A stretch of 27,139 nt of DNA from Gracilariopsis chorda (Eukaryota; Rhodophyta; Florideophyceae; Gracilariales; Gracilariaceae). A program made the translations under genes and the position numbers. The notes beneath the pieces are model-generated. The model was given only the letters and a program-made list of their open reading frames with translations, searched no databases and was not told the DNA's origin. This document shows, piece by piece, positions 9,621-19,818 of the stretch (position 1 is its first letter; each line of letters opens with the position of its first letter). Location of the stretch: positions 1 to 27,139 of the forward strand of contig NBIV01000561.1 in assembly GCA_003194525.1 (NCBI GenBank), given 5' to 3'.

Positions 9621-10427
9621 TGTGGTGCAATGCCCCAAAGGGGGAAAACACCGAAAGACGTCCGGGATCTTCCTCTCACGAGGTGAACCCAGTTGGGTAG
9701 AGCCCTCCCAGAGGTGTCACGGCGAAGCCGGTTTGTAAGACCAGGGACACCTGTCGCGACTCGCGCAGGGAGGTGAAGGCGAAGAATCGGTATCCGCGTG
9801 AGCGGGGTGTGATCCTCAGTAGAGGTATGTTTCCACGTAAGTGGGGGTGTGTGAGCGGATGCGCACACGAGGGCCGCGGATAGCGGGAGGTGCTACCCTA
9901 AAAAGGGGAAAGAGGAAGGACGAGTGGGTCGCGAGAGCGACGAGTAGATACGGCAATGCCGGTGGACAGGACTCCCTATACAGGGCGAAACACCAATATG
10001 ATTGGAACAATTAGTACTCCCAATGATGGGTCTCCTTTAGATGTGCAAGGGGGTTGAACTTCCGTACACTACGGTGCTTCCCTCCAAGGAGGAGTTGAGA
10101 ACACGCGGAGGCGGTAAAGCTCAGAGCCAATTCCCCAGGTTGGGGTCCCTTGTTGGGGAAGGTTTACTAGTGCGACGGCAGTGCGCCGTCGCACTAAGTA
10201 CTAGCTTCCCAGAAATGGGTGTGAAAATAATAAATAAAATTAACTAAAATACTCCACATTCCGTGGCAACATCCACTACTGTGGCCAACCGCCAATTGAC
10301 CCAAAACCGTGTCCCACGTGTCCATACCCACCATTGTGGGGCGTAGTTCATATACACACTACACAACCGATAATATCGGGAAAGCGTTCAAGTACCCAGA
10401 ATCCCTCCCTGAGGGCGTTGCACTTCA
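9621..10427 (-). repeat. 5' LTR of the chromovirus (complete, about 807 bp)
   Basis: The right part (9680-10427) is the second copy of 1-746. The outer boundary is where homology stops after cacttca at 10427. The inner boundary is set at TG 9621, because TGTGGTGCAATGCCC there matches the reverse complement of the other end, TGAAGTGCAACGCCC, at 12 of 15 positions. LTRs normally carry such short TG...CA inverted ends. The LTR contains a perfect 10-bp stem with a 5-nt loop near 10170-10195 (491-515 in the other copy). Confidence 0.9.
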
Positions 10428-11224
10428 GCAGCTACCTCTCTGTAGCGCAATACCAAGTTTTCACAATCGCAAATGTCGTCAGCTACTTCTTCGTCTTCTC
10501 CTTCTCCCATGTAGTCATCATCTGAAGAACTATCTGACTCGAAATATACGCTGCGCAGTCTACCACTTCCGAGATATATAACTTCGTTGTTTACTTCCCC
10601 CAGGTTCACATCTCCACTGTTCGAGACATGGTAGATCCTCTTTCCGATACTTCTGCTCAGTCCCAATGAACGGACCTTGAAACCTAGCAACCCGTTTGGG
10701 ATTTCATCTATATGGATCGGCACAGGTCTATCGGCTTCAACTTGTGCTTGGAATTCGGGGGAAGCGCCTGTGATGCGATTCACACACGCAAAAGGACCAG
10801 TAAAGTACACCTGACCTGTCATGAGAAACTGACTCCATTTTTTGTACACTCTCACTTGTCTGCTCGACAGCTTTCGTGAGTTGCTGGGACGCAAAACTCG
10901 ATCTGTTCCCGGTAGATCCGACACACTTTCAATATGGTGTTCACTCCGACCTACTTGAACGCGCAAAACATCATCGCTGCCGACGCGGAAAACGATACGA
11001 GCTCGTGAGCTGACGTGCTCATCTTGAACAAAAGTTTCCACGCTTGAACTGCTAGCGTCATCAGAAATTTGATACACTAGAGAGTCGTAAGCATGATCAC
11101 TTAGTTTGCACACATCAGTTCCAGTAGGCAATTCTGGGTACTTGATGAAGCCATCGCTTGTCATTGACATTCTTTGCACGTTTACTTTCGTCTCAGTAAC
11201 CCTCACCTGAGAACGGATATTCAT
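10428..11224 (-). pseudogene. Hypothetical protein cut off by the retrotransposon
   Basis: An ATG at 11224 opens a frame of about 265 codons that runs straight into the 5' LTR at 10427; ten more codons come from the LTR before a stop. The family is not recognised. The middle contains a run resembling a folded domain (RPVPIHIDEIPNGLLGFK and KRIYHVSNSGDVNLGEV). The end is acidic and disordered (ESDSSSDDDYMGEGEDEE), followed by a Cys-containing helix-like stretch. No stop or frameshift is seen before the LTR, so the gene may have been intact when the element inserted. Its remaining 3' part would lie left of the window. Confidence 0.5.
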
Positions 11225-12706
11225 CTAAAGCCACAAAAACTTCCGGCGTGGGCTGCGTGTTTTCTGTCGACGACGTAGGATATGGGAAGCGTGGCCCAGG
11301 CGTAAGGAATGCGCGACAAGAAACCGCAGCTTCAACGCGCGGCTCTTTACTTGCCAAGATCAACAACTCTCAAGATCGTGGCGTGAAGAAAAGCAGATTG
11401 AGATACCATGTCATGCCGGAAAATTCCTTTTTGTGAAAGTGAATAAATCAATTGCCATGCGGGCAGCTAGCTCCCCTCTCATGAATTCAGAGTGTTTCTC
11501 ATTTAGGATGCCGCACATATATTCTAGGGGGTATTATTGCCTTCTTGATATGAAACTATCGGATCATCTTTATTGTTTCGGAACAATTTATGAGATACGA
11601 ATCGGCAGAGCTATATGCTTTGCTACAAATATGGGAAGGGCTCATAGCGTTCAGGAGAGCCCAGGAGGCTCTATCTACTCCTGCGGGGGTGGCCGGAATG
11701 AAAATAAATCTGCGAAACAAAGAGAGCGAGAGTGAAACAGTTGCAAAAGAAACGATGGACAGCAGAGCTTGCGTCGGCAGCAGCCGTCCAAGGCGAAAAC
11801 GAACGCCGCTGGACGGTTCTGTAGTATGAATACGGTGATGAATTGCAAGTTGTCACCCGCATTGATCATGCAGCCAGCAATCGTAGTGTAGCATGGCTTA
11901 GATTACCACCCAGTCGATCCATTATGAGGATTGCTGGCTACAGAGTAAACTGAGAGACCCTGAAGACCTCCGGTGAAGCTCAGTACGTCGGAGAGGTGGT
12001 CAATGGTATATTGATGTCTAATCTGTACCCTGTCAGGTAGAGCCAAAGATTGTAAATATTTCAGTTACATCGTGCCATATAATACGTATGCCACTGAGCA
12101 GATTCCGCGTGACAGTTTTGCGTTACAACCGTCACCTACTGTAGACTTCACGTCAGTTCCTTAGGTTACTGTATCACATAATCCCAGTACTTTGGCAAGC
12201 CCTCTCTTAAAAAAGACGTGTACAGAACGAACACATGTACAAATTAACGTAAATTTAATTATTCTCTTTTCAAAACCTCTCATAAAAGAGGGTTCAAATG
12301 AGGGTTCTTTTCCCGATATCAATGAAAAACCATACTATGATCTACCCATTCTGTACCCCAAAAAGAACCGCCAACAAAGCAACCTTCTACGTTCACACAG
12401 TTTTTTGCACATATTAAGCATCACTTGAACATAATGAACTTCTATAACAACAATAAGTTCTTCATGCACGCTACTATGCTCTTCCAGTTTATATAGCACT
12501 AGCATGTACCAACTCACATCTTAATTATATTCACCTATCTTACACTTTATAGTAACTAAAAGATCTTAGTTGTTTTACGGATCGTTTATCTACATTTTCT
12601 ACAAACTTGGCTTAGATGCCAAAACAAATTCATTCAGGTTCATATGTCTTGTGAAACATAAATTAGATACATACTGTGCCAATATCAAACTGATTGAGTA
12701 CTTCAT
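11225..12706. other. No recognisable gene; partly AT-rich intergenic DNA
   Basis: The small frames here lack domain-like composition and none is supported. From about 12200 the sequence becomes AT-rich up to the start of the tandem repeat. The part just right of 11224 would hold the promoter of the interrupted minus-strand gene, but no clear TATA element was identified. Confidence 0.5.
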
Positions 12707-13390
12707 GAGTACAAGTGTGTGTAGAGTCATGGTTGTGCCCGAAATTTCACCTATTTGTACTCTGCGAACACGGATTGCTTGGATATGCTGAGCAACCCGT
12801 GCAGGGTCATAGGTGGTCATGAGTACAAGCAGATGAGGAGTAGTGGCTATGCCAGACTCTTCACCTTCTTGTACTCTGCGTGCACCGGTTGCTTGGCTGT
12901 GCCGAGCAACTCGTCCAGGGTTCGGAGTGGTAATGAGTACAAGCAGATGGGGAGTCGTGGCTGTGCCAGACGATTCATCTACTTGTATTCGGTTTGCACG
13001 TGTTGCTTGGCTGTGCCGAGCAACCCGTGCAGGGTCTGGGGTGGAAATGAGTACAAGTAGATGGAGAGTCGTGGGTGTGCCCGACTTTTCACCTACTTGT
13101 ACTCTGCGTGCACCAATTGCTTGGCTGTGCCGAGTAACCCGTGCACGGCCATTGGTGGTCATAAGTACAAGAAGGTGAAAAGTCGTGGCTGTGAAAGACT
13201 TTTCATCTACTTGTACTCTGCGTACACGGGTTGTTTGGATGTGCCAAGCAACCCTTGCAGGGTCATGGGTGGTCCTAAGTACAAGCAGGTGAGGAGTCGT
13301 GGCTGTGCCAGACTCCTCACCTACTTATACTCTGCGTACACGGGTTGCTTGGCTGTGCCGAGCAACCCGTGCGGGGTGAGGCGTTCTGAA
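12707..13390. repeat. Six-unit 114-bp tandem repeat with two hairpins per unit
   Basis: Units start at 12707, 12821, 12935, 13049, 13163 and 13277, each exactly 114 bp after the last and beginning with (g/a)agtacaag. Copies are clearly diverged from each other. In each unit the start and the stretch ending in ttgtactct form an imperfect stem of about 21 bp; a second stem of about 9 bp has arms like cgggttgct and agcaacccg. Both loops hold the word tggctgtgcc or a variant. The unit length equals 38 codons, so both strands stay open in some frames and give 38-residue repeat peptides. These are treated here as a by-product and not as genes. Confidence 0.92.
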
Positions 13391-13750
13391 GGGGTAAGGC
13401 TCGGTCGCGAAACCGTGCTTTGTTTGTACGCAACGATAGATTCAAATGCTTCCTGCTGAGTTGGGGCAAAGCACTACGAAGGTAAGTATTGCAACGTACT
13501 ATTTTGAGCCAATAAAATATTTAAATGGCCTCATAGGTTTCCGTTCGACATCGTGAAAGAGGATCAGTACAATTTTGTCTCTACCTTCTTGTTCACCCCG
13601 ATCTGTTACGCTAGTACTTGCGCCTGTTTGCAGATTGCACAGCATCACTCAGTACGTTCGTATTACATTCTATGGAACGAAACAGTCCACAAAAACCATG
13701 GCAGGGTGGGGAAGCTGGTATAGGATTTAAAGTGCCGCCGCAAATCCTCT
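13391..13750. other. Stretch upstream of the recombinase gene, no clear gene
   Basis: A short plus-strand frame covers 13663-13842 (MERNSPQKPWQ onward, QLQTFFADQQ near its end). It could be an N-terminal piece of the recombinase gene in another frame, but nothing proves it. Otherwise nothing is recognised. Confidence 0.35.
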
Positions 13751-15965
13751 TTGACGAAAGAAACAAACACGAAAAAGTCATGTTCCAACTGCAAACTTTT
13801 TTTGCAGACCAGCAAGCAGCATCTGGAATTTCTGAGCAGTAACGCTACTGCGAAGGACCTTTCTTGTATTAACTTTCGCAAACAGAGTCTAGGCAATATC
13901 GAAAAATCACTAACATGGAGAATGTTTACATTGAAGCGAAGGAGAGAAAAGTATGAAAATGAAGTGCCAGATAGGCAGTCTTCACGCAATACAGCAGTGG
14001 AAATTGTTTATGAAGGCTATATAGGGCACGAAAAAGAATCGAGATCTATAACGCAGAACGGAAACGTAGATCCGATGGACAGGGAAACAGTTGAATCAAA
14101 TGTGTCTCGTATTAAAAGAGTTCGGGAATGTGAATGTGAAACTTTGCGTTCAAGAGCTAGCTTAAACTGCTTTAATTGTTCCAAAAGTAGTCTCGAACAG
14201 AAGGCTGTGAAAGCGAGGCGCTCTTCTGCGAAACCTATTCTACGACAGTTCATTCCGGGACTGCCTAAAACAATCGAGGATGCCATCAAGTTTTGGAGGT
14301 TCGGGGATGGGCTGAAAACAATTGCATTGCATTTTGTTCGACAACGCTGGTTCTCGCAAGAAACTGGTGCAAGGATACACTAACGCATGGTGGAAACAGT
14401 CCGGACAGAAGGCGGCGTACGATAAGTACAAAAAGCTGGTAAAATTGGTTTGTGATGAGGTGGAAGGGCTTACGATTTTTGATGATGATAATAAGAAATG
14501 GGAAACTGCGACTACTCTGTTTCATAACAAACGAGACCAAAATGGTATACCTAGACCTTTAAGTGTCTTCCTTGTAGCACAAAAAAATAATATGATTAAA
14601 TTGAAAATGGGAGATCCATGGGGTGGTGATAATAAGATACGATGGGCAACTACCTTCTACTTTCCTTGCGTGCGAAAGAAGTCAGTATAGAAAGACGCGA
14701 TTGGAAATCCCGACCCTAACCTGTTAGTAATGATGGAAGCAAATTCGTTTTCGTCGTTTGTTGGTGAGGATGAGTTCTTTAAAGAAGACACCATTTCTGG
14801 ATCAAAACTAAGAACCATTGAGGATATTATTAACCCGTCATATAGCAAGTCAACTTTGGCTAATATGGAACGATCTGAGCGATTAATCGTAGAGTTTGCT
14901 AAGAAACACAACGCTGGTGATCCCTACACGGTTTCAGTCCAATCCAGTCAGCTAATCATGAAGTGGTTGGTAGAGAAATGCCGATATAACACGAGGACGG
15001 CGATGATGGTGGACACCATGGGAGGATATGTGCAAGGACTAAGGTTGGTCTACAAGAAATAGGGTCACAAAGGTAATTGGATGGTTAACAGAGAGACGAA
15101 TACGGCTACCGGTAATCCGTTGGAAAGAAACCCGGATTTCGAGCAGTTTCGGAGAGCTTACAAGGTTAACCTTGCGCGATATGGTAATATGAAACAACGT
15201 GCAAGGCCATTAACTGCAGAGATTGTTTGCGACCATGCTGAACAGTTTTGGTTCGGATCATCAAATTTGGATGTAATGGATATTATATTTCACTCTGTCT
15301 GTGTGATAGCACTAAACCTAGGGCTTAGTTTCGATGAAATATCGAAGCTGAAAATGGAGCATGTTTCCGTAGCAAGACAAGCAGCAACATTGACCATGAA
15401 AACAGCAATTAAGAATTCTACGGTTGAAAGAGTCTATGAGATTGCGGAATGGGATGGAAACACACCGTTGTACTTTTATATATACATGGATCCTTTTCTG
15501 GCATTGCATTCGTGGGTCATAGCTAGAGGAAATGATGATGGGTTTATTTTTCCGGAGATAACTACAACTAGAGCTGGTACTACCCTGAACTTTGAAAGGC
15601 CGCTAAGTTGTCACAAGTTTGTAACCTTCATGAGATCGCGTCTGGTAACGATAGGAATTGGTTCCGCGGACGCTAACGCATATACGGGACATTCTTTGAA
15701 GAGAGGAAGCGTTCAGTTGCATAGGTCATTAGGATACATGGATGAGTTTATTATGAGAAAGATGGGTATGGTTGGTCCCAATGCCTACGCGAACTACTGC
15801 GCAGCTTACAACGATTATGCACCGAGAGAACTTCCTCACTTTAATAGTTGGGAGCATATGGTGCAGCACGCTGAAGCTATCGCTGGCGAAGCGAGATGGA
15901 TCCATGATGCATCGGCATTTGATGAGTTTGAACGCGAAGTATTCGGAGAGAAAGCGGCTTCCTAA
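13751..15965 (+). pseudogene. Crypton-like tyrosine recombinase with N-terminal Gcr1-like domain, decayed
   Basis: The first frame (13751-14383) is rich in Arg, Lys, Ser and Glu and ends with TIEDAIKFWRFGDGLK. Sense then moves to another frame near 14340, carrying AWWKQSGQKAAYDKYKKLV. Together these resemble the Gcr1-type DNA-binding domain found in Crypton recombinases. That second frame runs to 15965, broken only by TAG at 14688-14690 and 15060-15062. The recombinase core has ALNLGLSFDEISKLKMEHV (box I), TMKTAIKNST (the usual Lys region), YTGHSLKRGS (box II, H-x-x-K-R) and GPNAYANYCAAY (candidate Tyr). The position where box I normally has Arg reads Ser, and box II has Lys before Arg. With two stops and a frameshift the copy should be inactive. 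DIRS-type and Starship-type recombinases are the alternatives; no RT is seen beside it. Confidence 0.7.
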
Positions 15966-15966
15966 G

Positions 15967-17255
15967 TCATGTGAAGAGTGTTGGGAAGCGACAAGGTGCG
16001 CATTTGAAGGAAGGAAGATGTGCCTTGCTGAAGAAATACATTTGACCTAGACTTGGGATAAAGTCCATAGCGCCAGCAATCTCGTTCTTATCGTTGTCAG
16101 CAGCAAGAGCAATTTCTGCAGCAAACGGAGAGCCGTCGGACTTGCACTCCATATATGAGGCTTTTGGCATTGTAACTGATTTTGAGTCTCTGTCGGTGGT
16201 CATGGCAAACAGGTCTACTGGATTTCGAACAGAATCATCCAGCGCTACGTTACGGGAACGTCGTCGTAAATGTCGACCGTTTAAAGCACTACTCGGTGAA
16301 CTAGAAATCCTGCACACTAGCCTGCTGCCATGACATCCCACATGATGCAGTGCGGGAGGTGTGCGTACCTCATTCGGGGCGCGCATCTGTAAGCGACTCA
16401 TTATCGGAGACAGCGTGAAAAAGTCTGATGCACGAGCAGTTCTGGCGGATAGATGGCGCATTGAGTTTGAATGTGGTCGCAATGCTGATGCATCTCTGGT
16501 ACGCAAGTGAGCTTTTGTGGTGCATTTTCCGAAATGTTGCGTTCTCCAAATCTTCTTTCGTAACAGAACAGCGATGGCAACATTAATTGGATATACTTCG
16601 TCCTCAACCGCCACCGCATCAAACTTGGTCGCCTTCAATTTCAGATACCCGTCGCCCAAACAGCGCGGGCGTGCCCGACGAGAAGCCAGCTCAACAGCAT
16701 CGCCAGATTCCCACGCTTTTATGCCGCCGTCGTCCACCAACGCCACGCGCGGCAGTGTTGCAGACGTCAGAGAGTCATCCAGCGTGTAAACCTGCTGCAA
16801 AGCGCGCGGCGAAGACGGCCAAACCGTGTCCTCTTCAGAAAAGGGGCACGACTCGCCCGTGCGCGTGGCTGGCGCCGTGTGTGGTCGCGGGGCTCAAGAT
16901 GCCGACGTCTCCACGCTGAACTTCGCTGAGCACGCCACGTCATCGCCTGCACGTGGCGAACACGTCGGCGACGCGCGTGCAACCGGCCGTCGTTTGGGCT
17001 CAGACGCGGGTTCGAGCTCAGGCTTGGGCTCAGGCTTGGGCTCGACGGTTTTTGCGTCAAACGACGCGTGCGAAGGCGGCGGCGTGCGCCGCAGCGACGG
17101 CGGGTGCGGCGGCGGTGTCGGCGGACGGGTTGTCGGCGAGGATCGCTCGGAGGAGAGGCGGAGGATGTGAGTGAATTCGAGTCTGACGAGGAGGCTGGCA
17201 TGGCCGGCGCGGCGTAGAGCTGGCGGAAGAGCGCGCGCTTCTGCTGGTCGTCCAT
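15967..17255 (-). pseudogene. Hypothetical gene, apparently frame-disrupted
   Basis: An ATG at 17255 in a GCCATGG context begins MDDQQKRALFRQLYAAPAM and a serine-rich head. After about 35 residues a different frame reads better, with proline-rich sequence and an acidic/basic repeat (EPKPEPKPEPELEP). A TGA at 16894-16896 interrupts that frame, and it then stays open for about 300 codons to 15967. It includes TLPRVALVDDGGIKAWESGD and later VRNPVDLFAMTTDRDSK and GAMDFIPSLGQ. No family is recognised. Either small introns or indels would be needed to join the parts. The 3' end lies one base from the end of the recombinase gene on the other strand (tail-to-tail). It could be a host gene; confidence in the exact structure is low. 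Confidence 0.35.
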
Positions 17256-18527
17256 GGCGCCGCGGCGGCGGCGGCGGCGGTAGGGCGCGGGTTCGGCGGG
17301 CGTCGAGCTTGCGCAGGGCGGGGATGAGATGTGTTCTTGCGGATGCTGTGGGCTTTAGTAGCTCCCATAACGTTTTCCCTGCGTCACGCTTGAAGCTCTG
17401 ACGGTGCTGACTTTCGTGTCAGTTGACCATTTGTATGGGGTGTCAGCGAGGGTTCATATTCATGACAGAATCCTCGATTTTGACCCTGTTTGCGAGAGTG
17501 GTCAAAAGCGGCTAGCCTATGTGTGGGAAAGGGGTACAGATTTCAGTGAATGAATACCTTTCAAACAAGTAACGCGTTACGATGCGGAGTATGTAGAGTA
17601 GAAACACATAGGCCACGTTGACAAAAATCGTTTCACGTGCTTCCACTGCATTATTATTGTACATAACGCTGATCTCCCTGCCCTCGCACGGGCTTGCGGA
17701 GTTTCGGCAAGCGACACCCAGCCGTCCCCATGGTGTTCCCCCAACGACGTCCCCAGCAGCACCACGCTTTAGAAATTGCGCTGCAAAGAACGTCGTTGGG
17801 AAGAGCCACTATGAGAGCTACGCGTGAAAGGGCCAGGGCATGAACAAGATAGCACTGACAACGTAGCTCTATTGCACTGGGTGGAGCGTAGCGCGTACTA
17901 ACTTGTCTCTTTTTTTCCTTCCTACCTTGTCGTGGCGCAGTGTTCAAGTCACGTGAAGGCAAGCTACCCGCCTTTATGACTCGTGCGTCCGTTCCTCCCT
18001 CTTACTTGGCGCAAAACCTCCGCACGAGAAACGCAACTCCGATGAGCTCTTGTCGTAGTCCCCGTCCGTCACGCTGGCTGCTGCCACCTTGGCGCCAACG
18101 CGCACCCAATTTACATGTTTGCTGCATCTTCCTCGCGCCCCTCGCCAACAGTACCAATCGCCCTTTGCCGCCGCAGCCGAAGCGCTACTCGTCAAAATGC
18201 GCCTCCGAATGCAGCGCTCTCCCACCAACCTTCGCTCCAGTGCACCTTCCGTCCACATTCCTAAACACCGCCCGCACGTGAACAGCTCACTTTCGTGATC
18301 GAATGAATCTGCTATTCTGATATTGTCGAGCACAAAAACGCAAACTCGTGTAACGCTCTGGTTCTTGGATGCATATCACTCTCTCTGCTTCGCGCGGCCT
18401 TTTCATCCCGACCGAGCGCATTCAGCGCTATCTCAACGGTTACTAGCTACGCGCTGCCAAGTTCGCAGCTCCAACACTCAGTAAGTAGGAGGTCGGACTG
18501 TACCGGCTACAAAACGCAATTTACATT
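17256..18527. other. Stretch without a convincing gene
   Basis: Opposed small frames exist on both strands (for example minus 17974-18333 and plus 17940-18281), but neither shows a domain, so they are not called. The left part would contain the promoter of the minus-strand gene that starts at 17255. A perfect GTAAGT word, a possible splice donor, occurs at 18481 upstream of the next frame. Confidence 0.4.
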
Positions 18528-19724
18528 ATGCACAACTACACGGAGACCTTCTTGGCTCTGCTGGAGCTCTGCGATGAGTATGGGCGTGAAGGAACGCCAG
18601 GCCTTCGTCCTGGGAACACTAAATACGCCACTCTTGTGGATCTTGCGATTCGGGTGCGAAGGAACCCCACTGCTGCACGCGAGCTCTGCTATCAAGCAAC
18701 CAGCACCCCGAATGTGTCTACTTTCGGGGATGAAGAAGTACGGCGCGCTTTAATGTCCAATTCGAATACCACTCGCAATTAGTTCCAACCAACGCACCAA
18801 ATTGCGAAATTGATCGACCAAACAGACACCGAAAATGAATCAAGGGTGAAGGACTACTACTGCATACGCAACGCAAGTGGTATAAACTTCACAACTCACT
18901 TCTTGCTCAGCGCCTTTATCAAATCACTCGTCACGGGCATTAATAGGCGCAAGAACAAAAGCAACGATGTCCTGACAGAACATGTTTCGCGATTCGAGGT
19001 GCTGATTTACATGAAGATGTTCGTACAGTTTTCTCGCTAGAACATAGCTTTTTCTGGAAAGCAAAAGCGAGGACCACTCATACCGGATATTCAGACGACG
19101 CCGAGCTCCCTTAAAAACTTTGACACGTTAACCTGCAGCCCAGTTTTGTACGGTTTGCAACAGGTAACTCGCTATTGGGATTGCTTTGCCATTTTTCTTG
19201 GATTTGCTGACGATGAGAGCATGGTGTACCCATATATCATTTTCGATCCGGAGACCTTGGGGTTTGCAGTAATAGTCAATCGTGAAGAAGGTTTCTCTCC
19301 ACTCACGCAGCTTAAAATGCTCACACAAGACTTTAAATCATGCACAGACTCATCGAAAGTGGACTCCAAAGCGTTCGCACATTCAAACTAGGTGGCTTCA
19401 AGCCTACGTACACTGAGTGAGGAGTTTCTTAGCTATATGGTCAGCATCGTCTCACATTATGAACTGTACGAGACGAACTTGCGCCCATGGCAGTTTCTGC
19501 TAGAGTTGCTTCCAGACGAAAAGTGTAAGGCAATCGATCTGCAGCATTCGCGGCAGCGTTCGTTCCCCCAACGGTTTGAAAAGCTGAGTGCGCAGCTTGG
19601 GAAACCCATTCGTGAGGTCAACACCCAACACAACAACGCGCACGCCAGTGCCAAATCTGCTACTACTGCTGCTGAGCATCCCGCCACTTCGGCCAAATCA
19701 GTGGACGTCATACACTTGATATAA
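18528..19724 (+). pseudogene. Unrecognised protein gene with three in-frame TAG codons
   Basis: One frame runs from ATG at 18528 to TAA at 19722-19724, interrupted only by TAG at 18780, 19038 and 19389. All four pieces look like protein, for instance LALLELCDEYGREGTPGLR, LTEHVSRFEVLIYMK, YWDCFAIFLGFADDESM and YELYETNLRPWQFLLELLPD. No family is recognised; the last piece has a charged helical look. It is followed in the same direction by the methyltransferase-like segment and may be the N-terminal part of the same gene. Stop codon readthrough, decay or sequence error could each explain the interruptions. Confidence 0.45.
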
Positions 19725-19818
19725 GAACCCACCAACTGCAGCAGCAGCAGTGGCACCACCGGCAGCAATCCACAGTGCCCCAACTCCCTCCTCGCTAGTC
19801 TCGGACCCACAAAGTACA

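Larger units (their letters stand above)
1..10427 (-). mobile_element. Ty3/gypsy chromovirus LTR retrotransposon, 3' LTR truncated by window edge
   Basis: Two near-identical copies of about 747 bp bracket gag, protease, RT, RNase H, integrase and a chromodomain, all read on the minus strand. The order PR-RT-RH-IN places it in Ty3/gypsy (Metaviridae), and the C-terminal chromodomain places it among the chromoviruses. Over the shared 746-748 bp the LTRs differ by two substitutions (near 375 and 490) and two one-base indels (near 620 and 660), so insertion looks recent. Pol is nevertheless broken by two in-frame stops and several frameshifts, so this copy should not be autonomous unless the breaks are sequence errors. 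The left end lies outside the window, so a target-site duplication cannot be checked. Confidence 0.95.

Noticed and set aside
12707..13390. CRISPR array
   Set aside because: Units are 114 bp, diverged along their whole length, with no unique spacers, and the DNA is eukaryotic.
12599..13459. Repeat-peptide genes on both strands
   Set aside because: They are open on both strands because the unit is a multiple of three. The stem-loop structure explains the pattern without coding.
16826..17174. Gly/Arg-rich plus-strand frames
   Set aside because: They are opposite the minus-strand hypothetical gene in a GC-rich repeat and look like frame shadows.
17618..17827. Small secreted protein with signal-peptide-like start
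   Set aside because: It starts at TTG, not ATG, and the rest of the frame is low-complexity with no support.
17974..18333. 119-codon minus-strand ORF opposed by a plus-strand ORF of similar size
   Set aside because: Neither shows a domain or a consistent codon pattern, and there is no way to choose between them.
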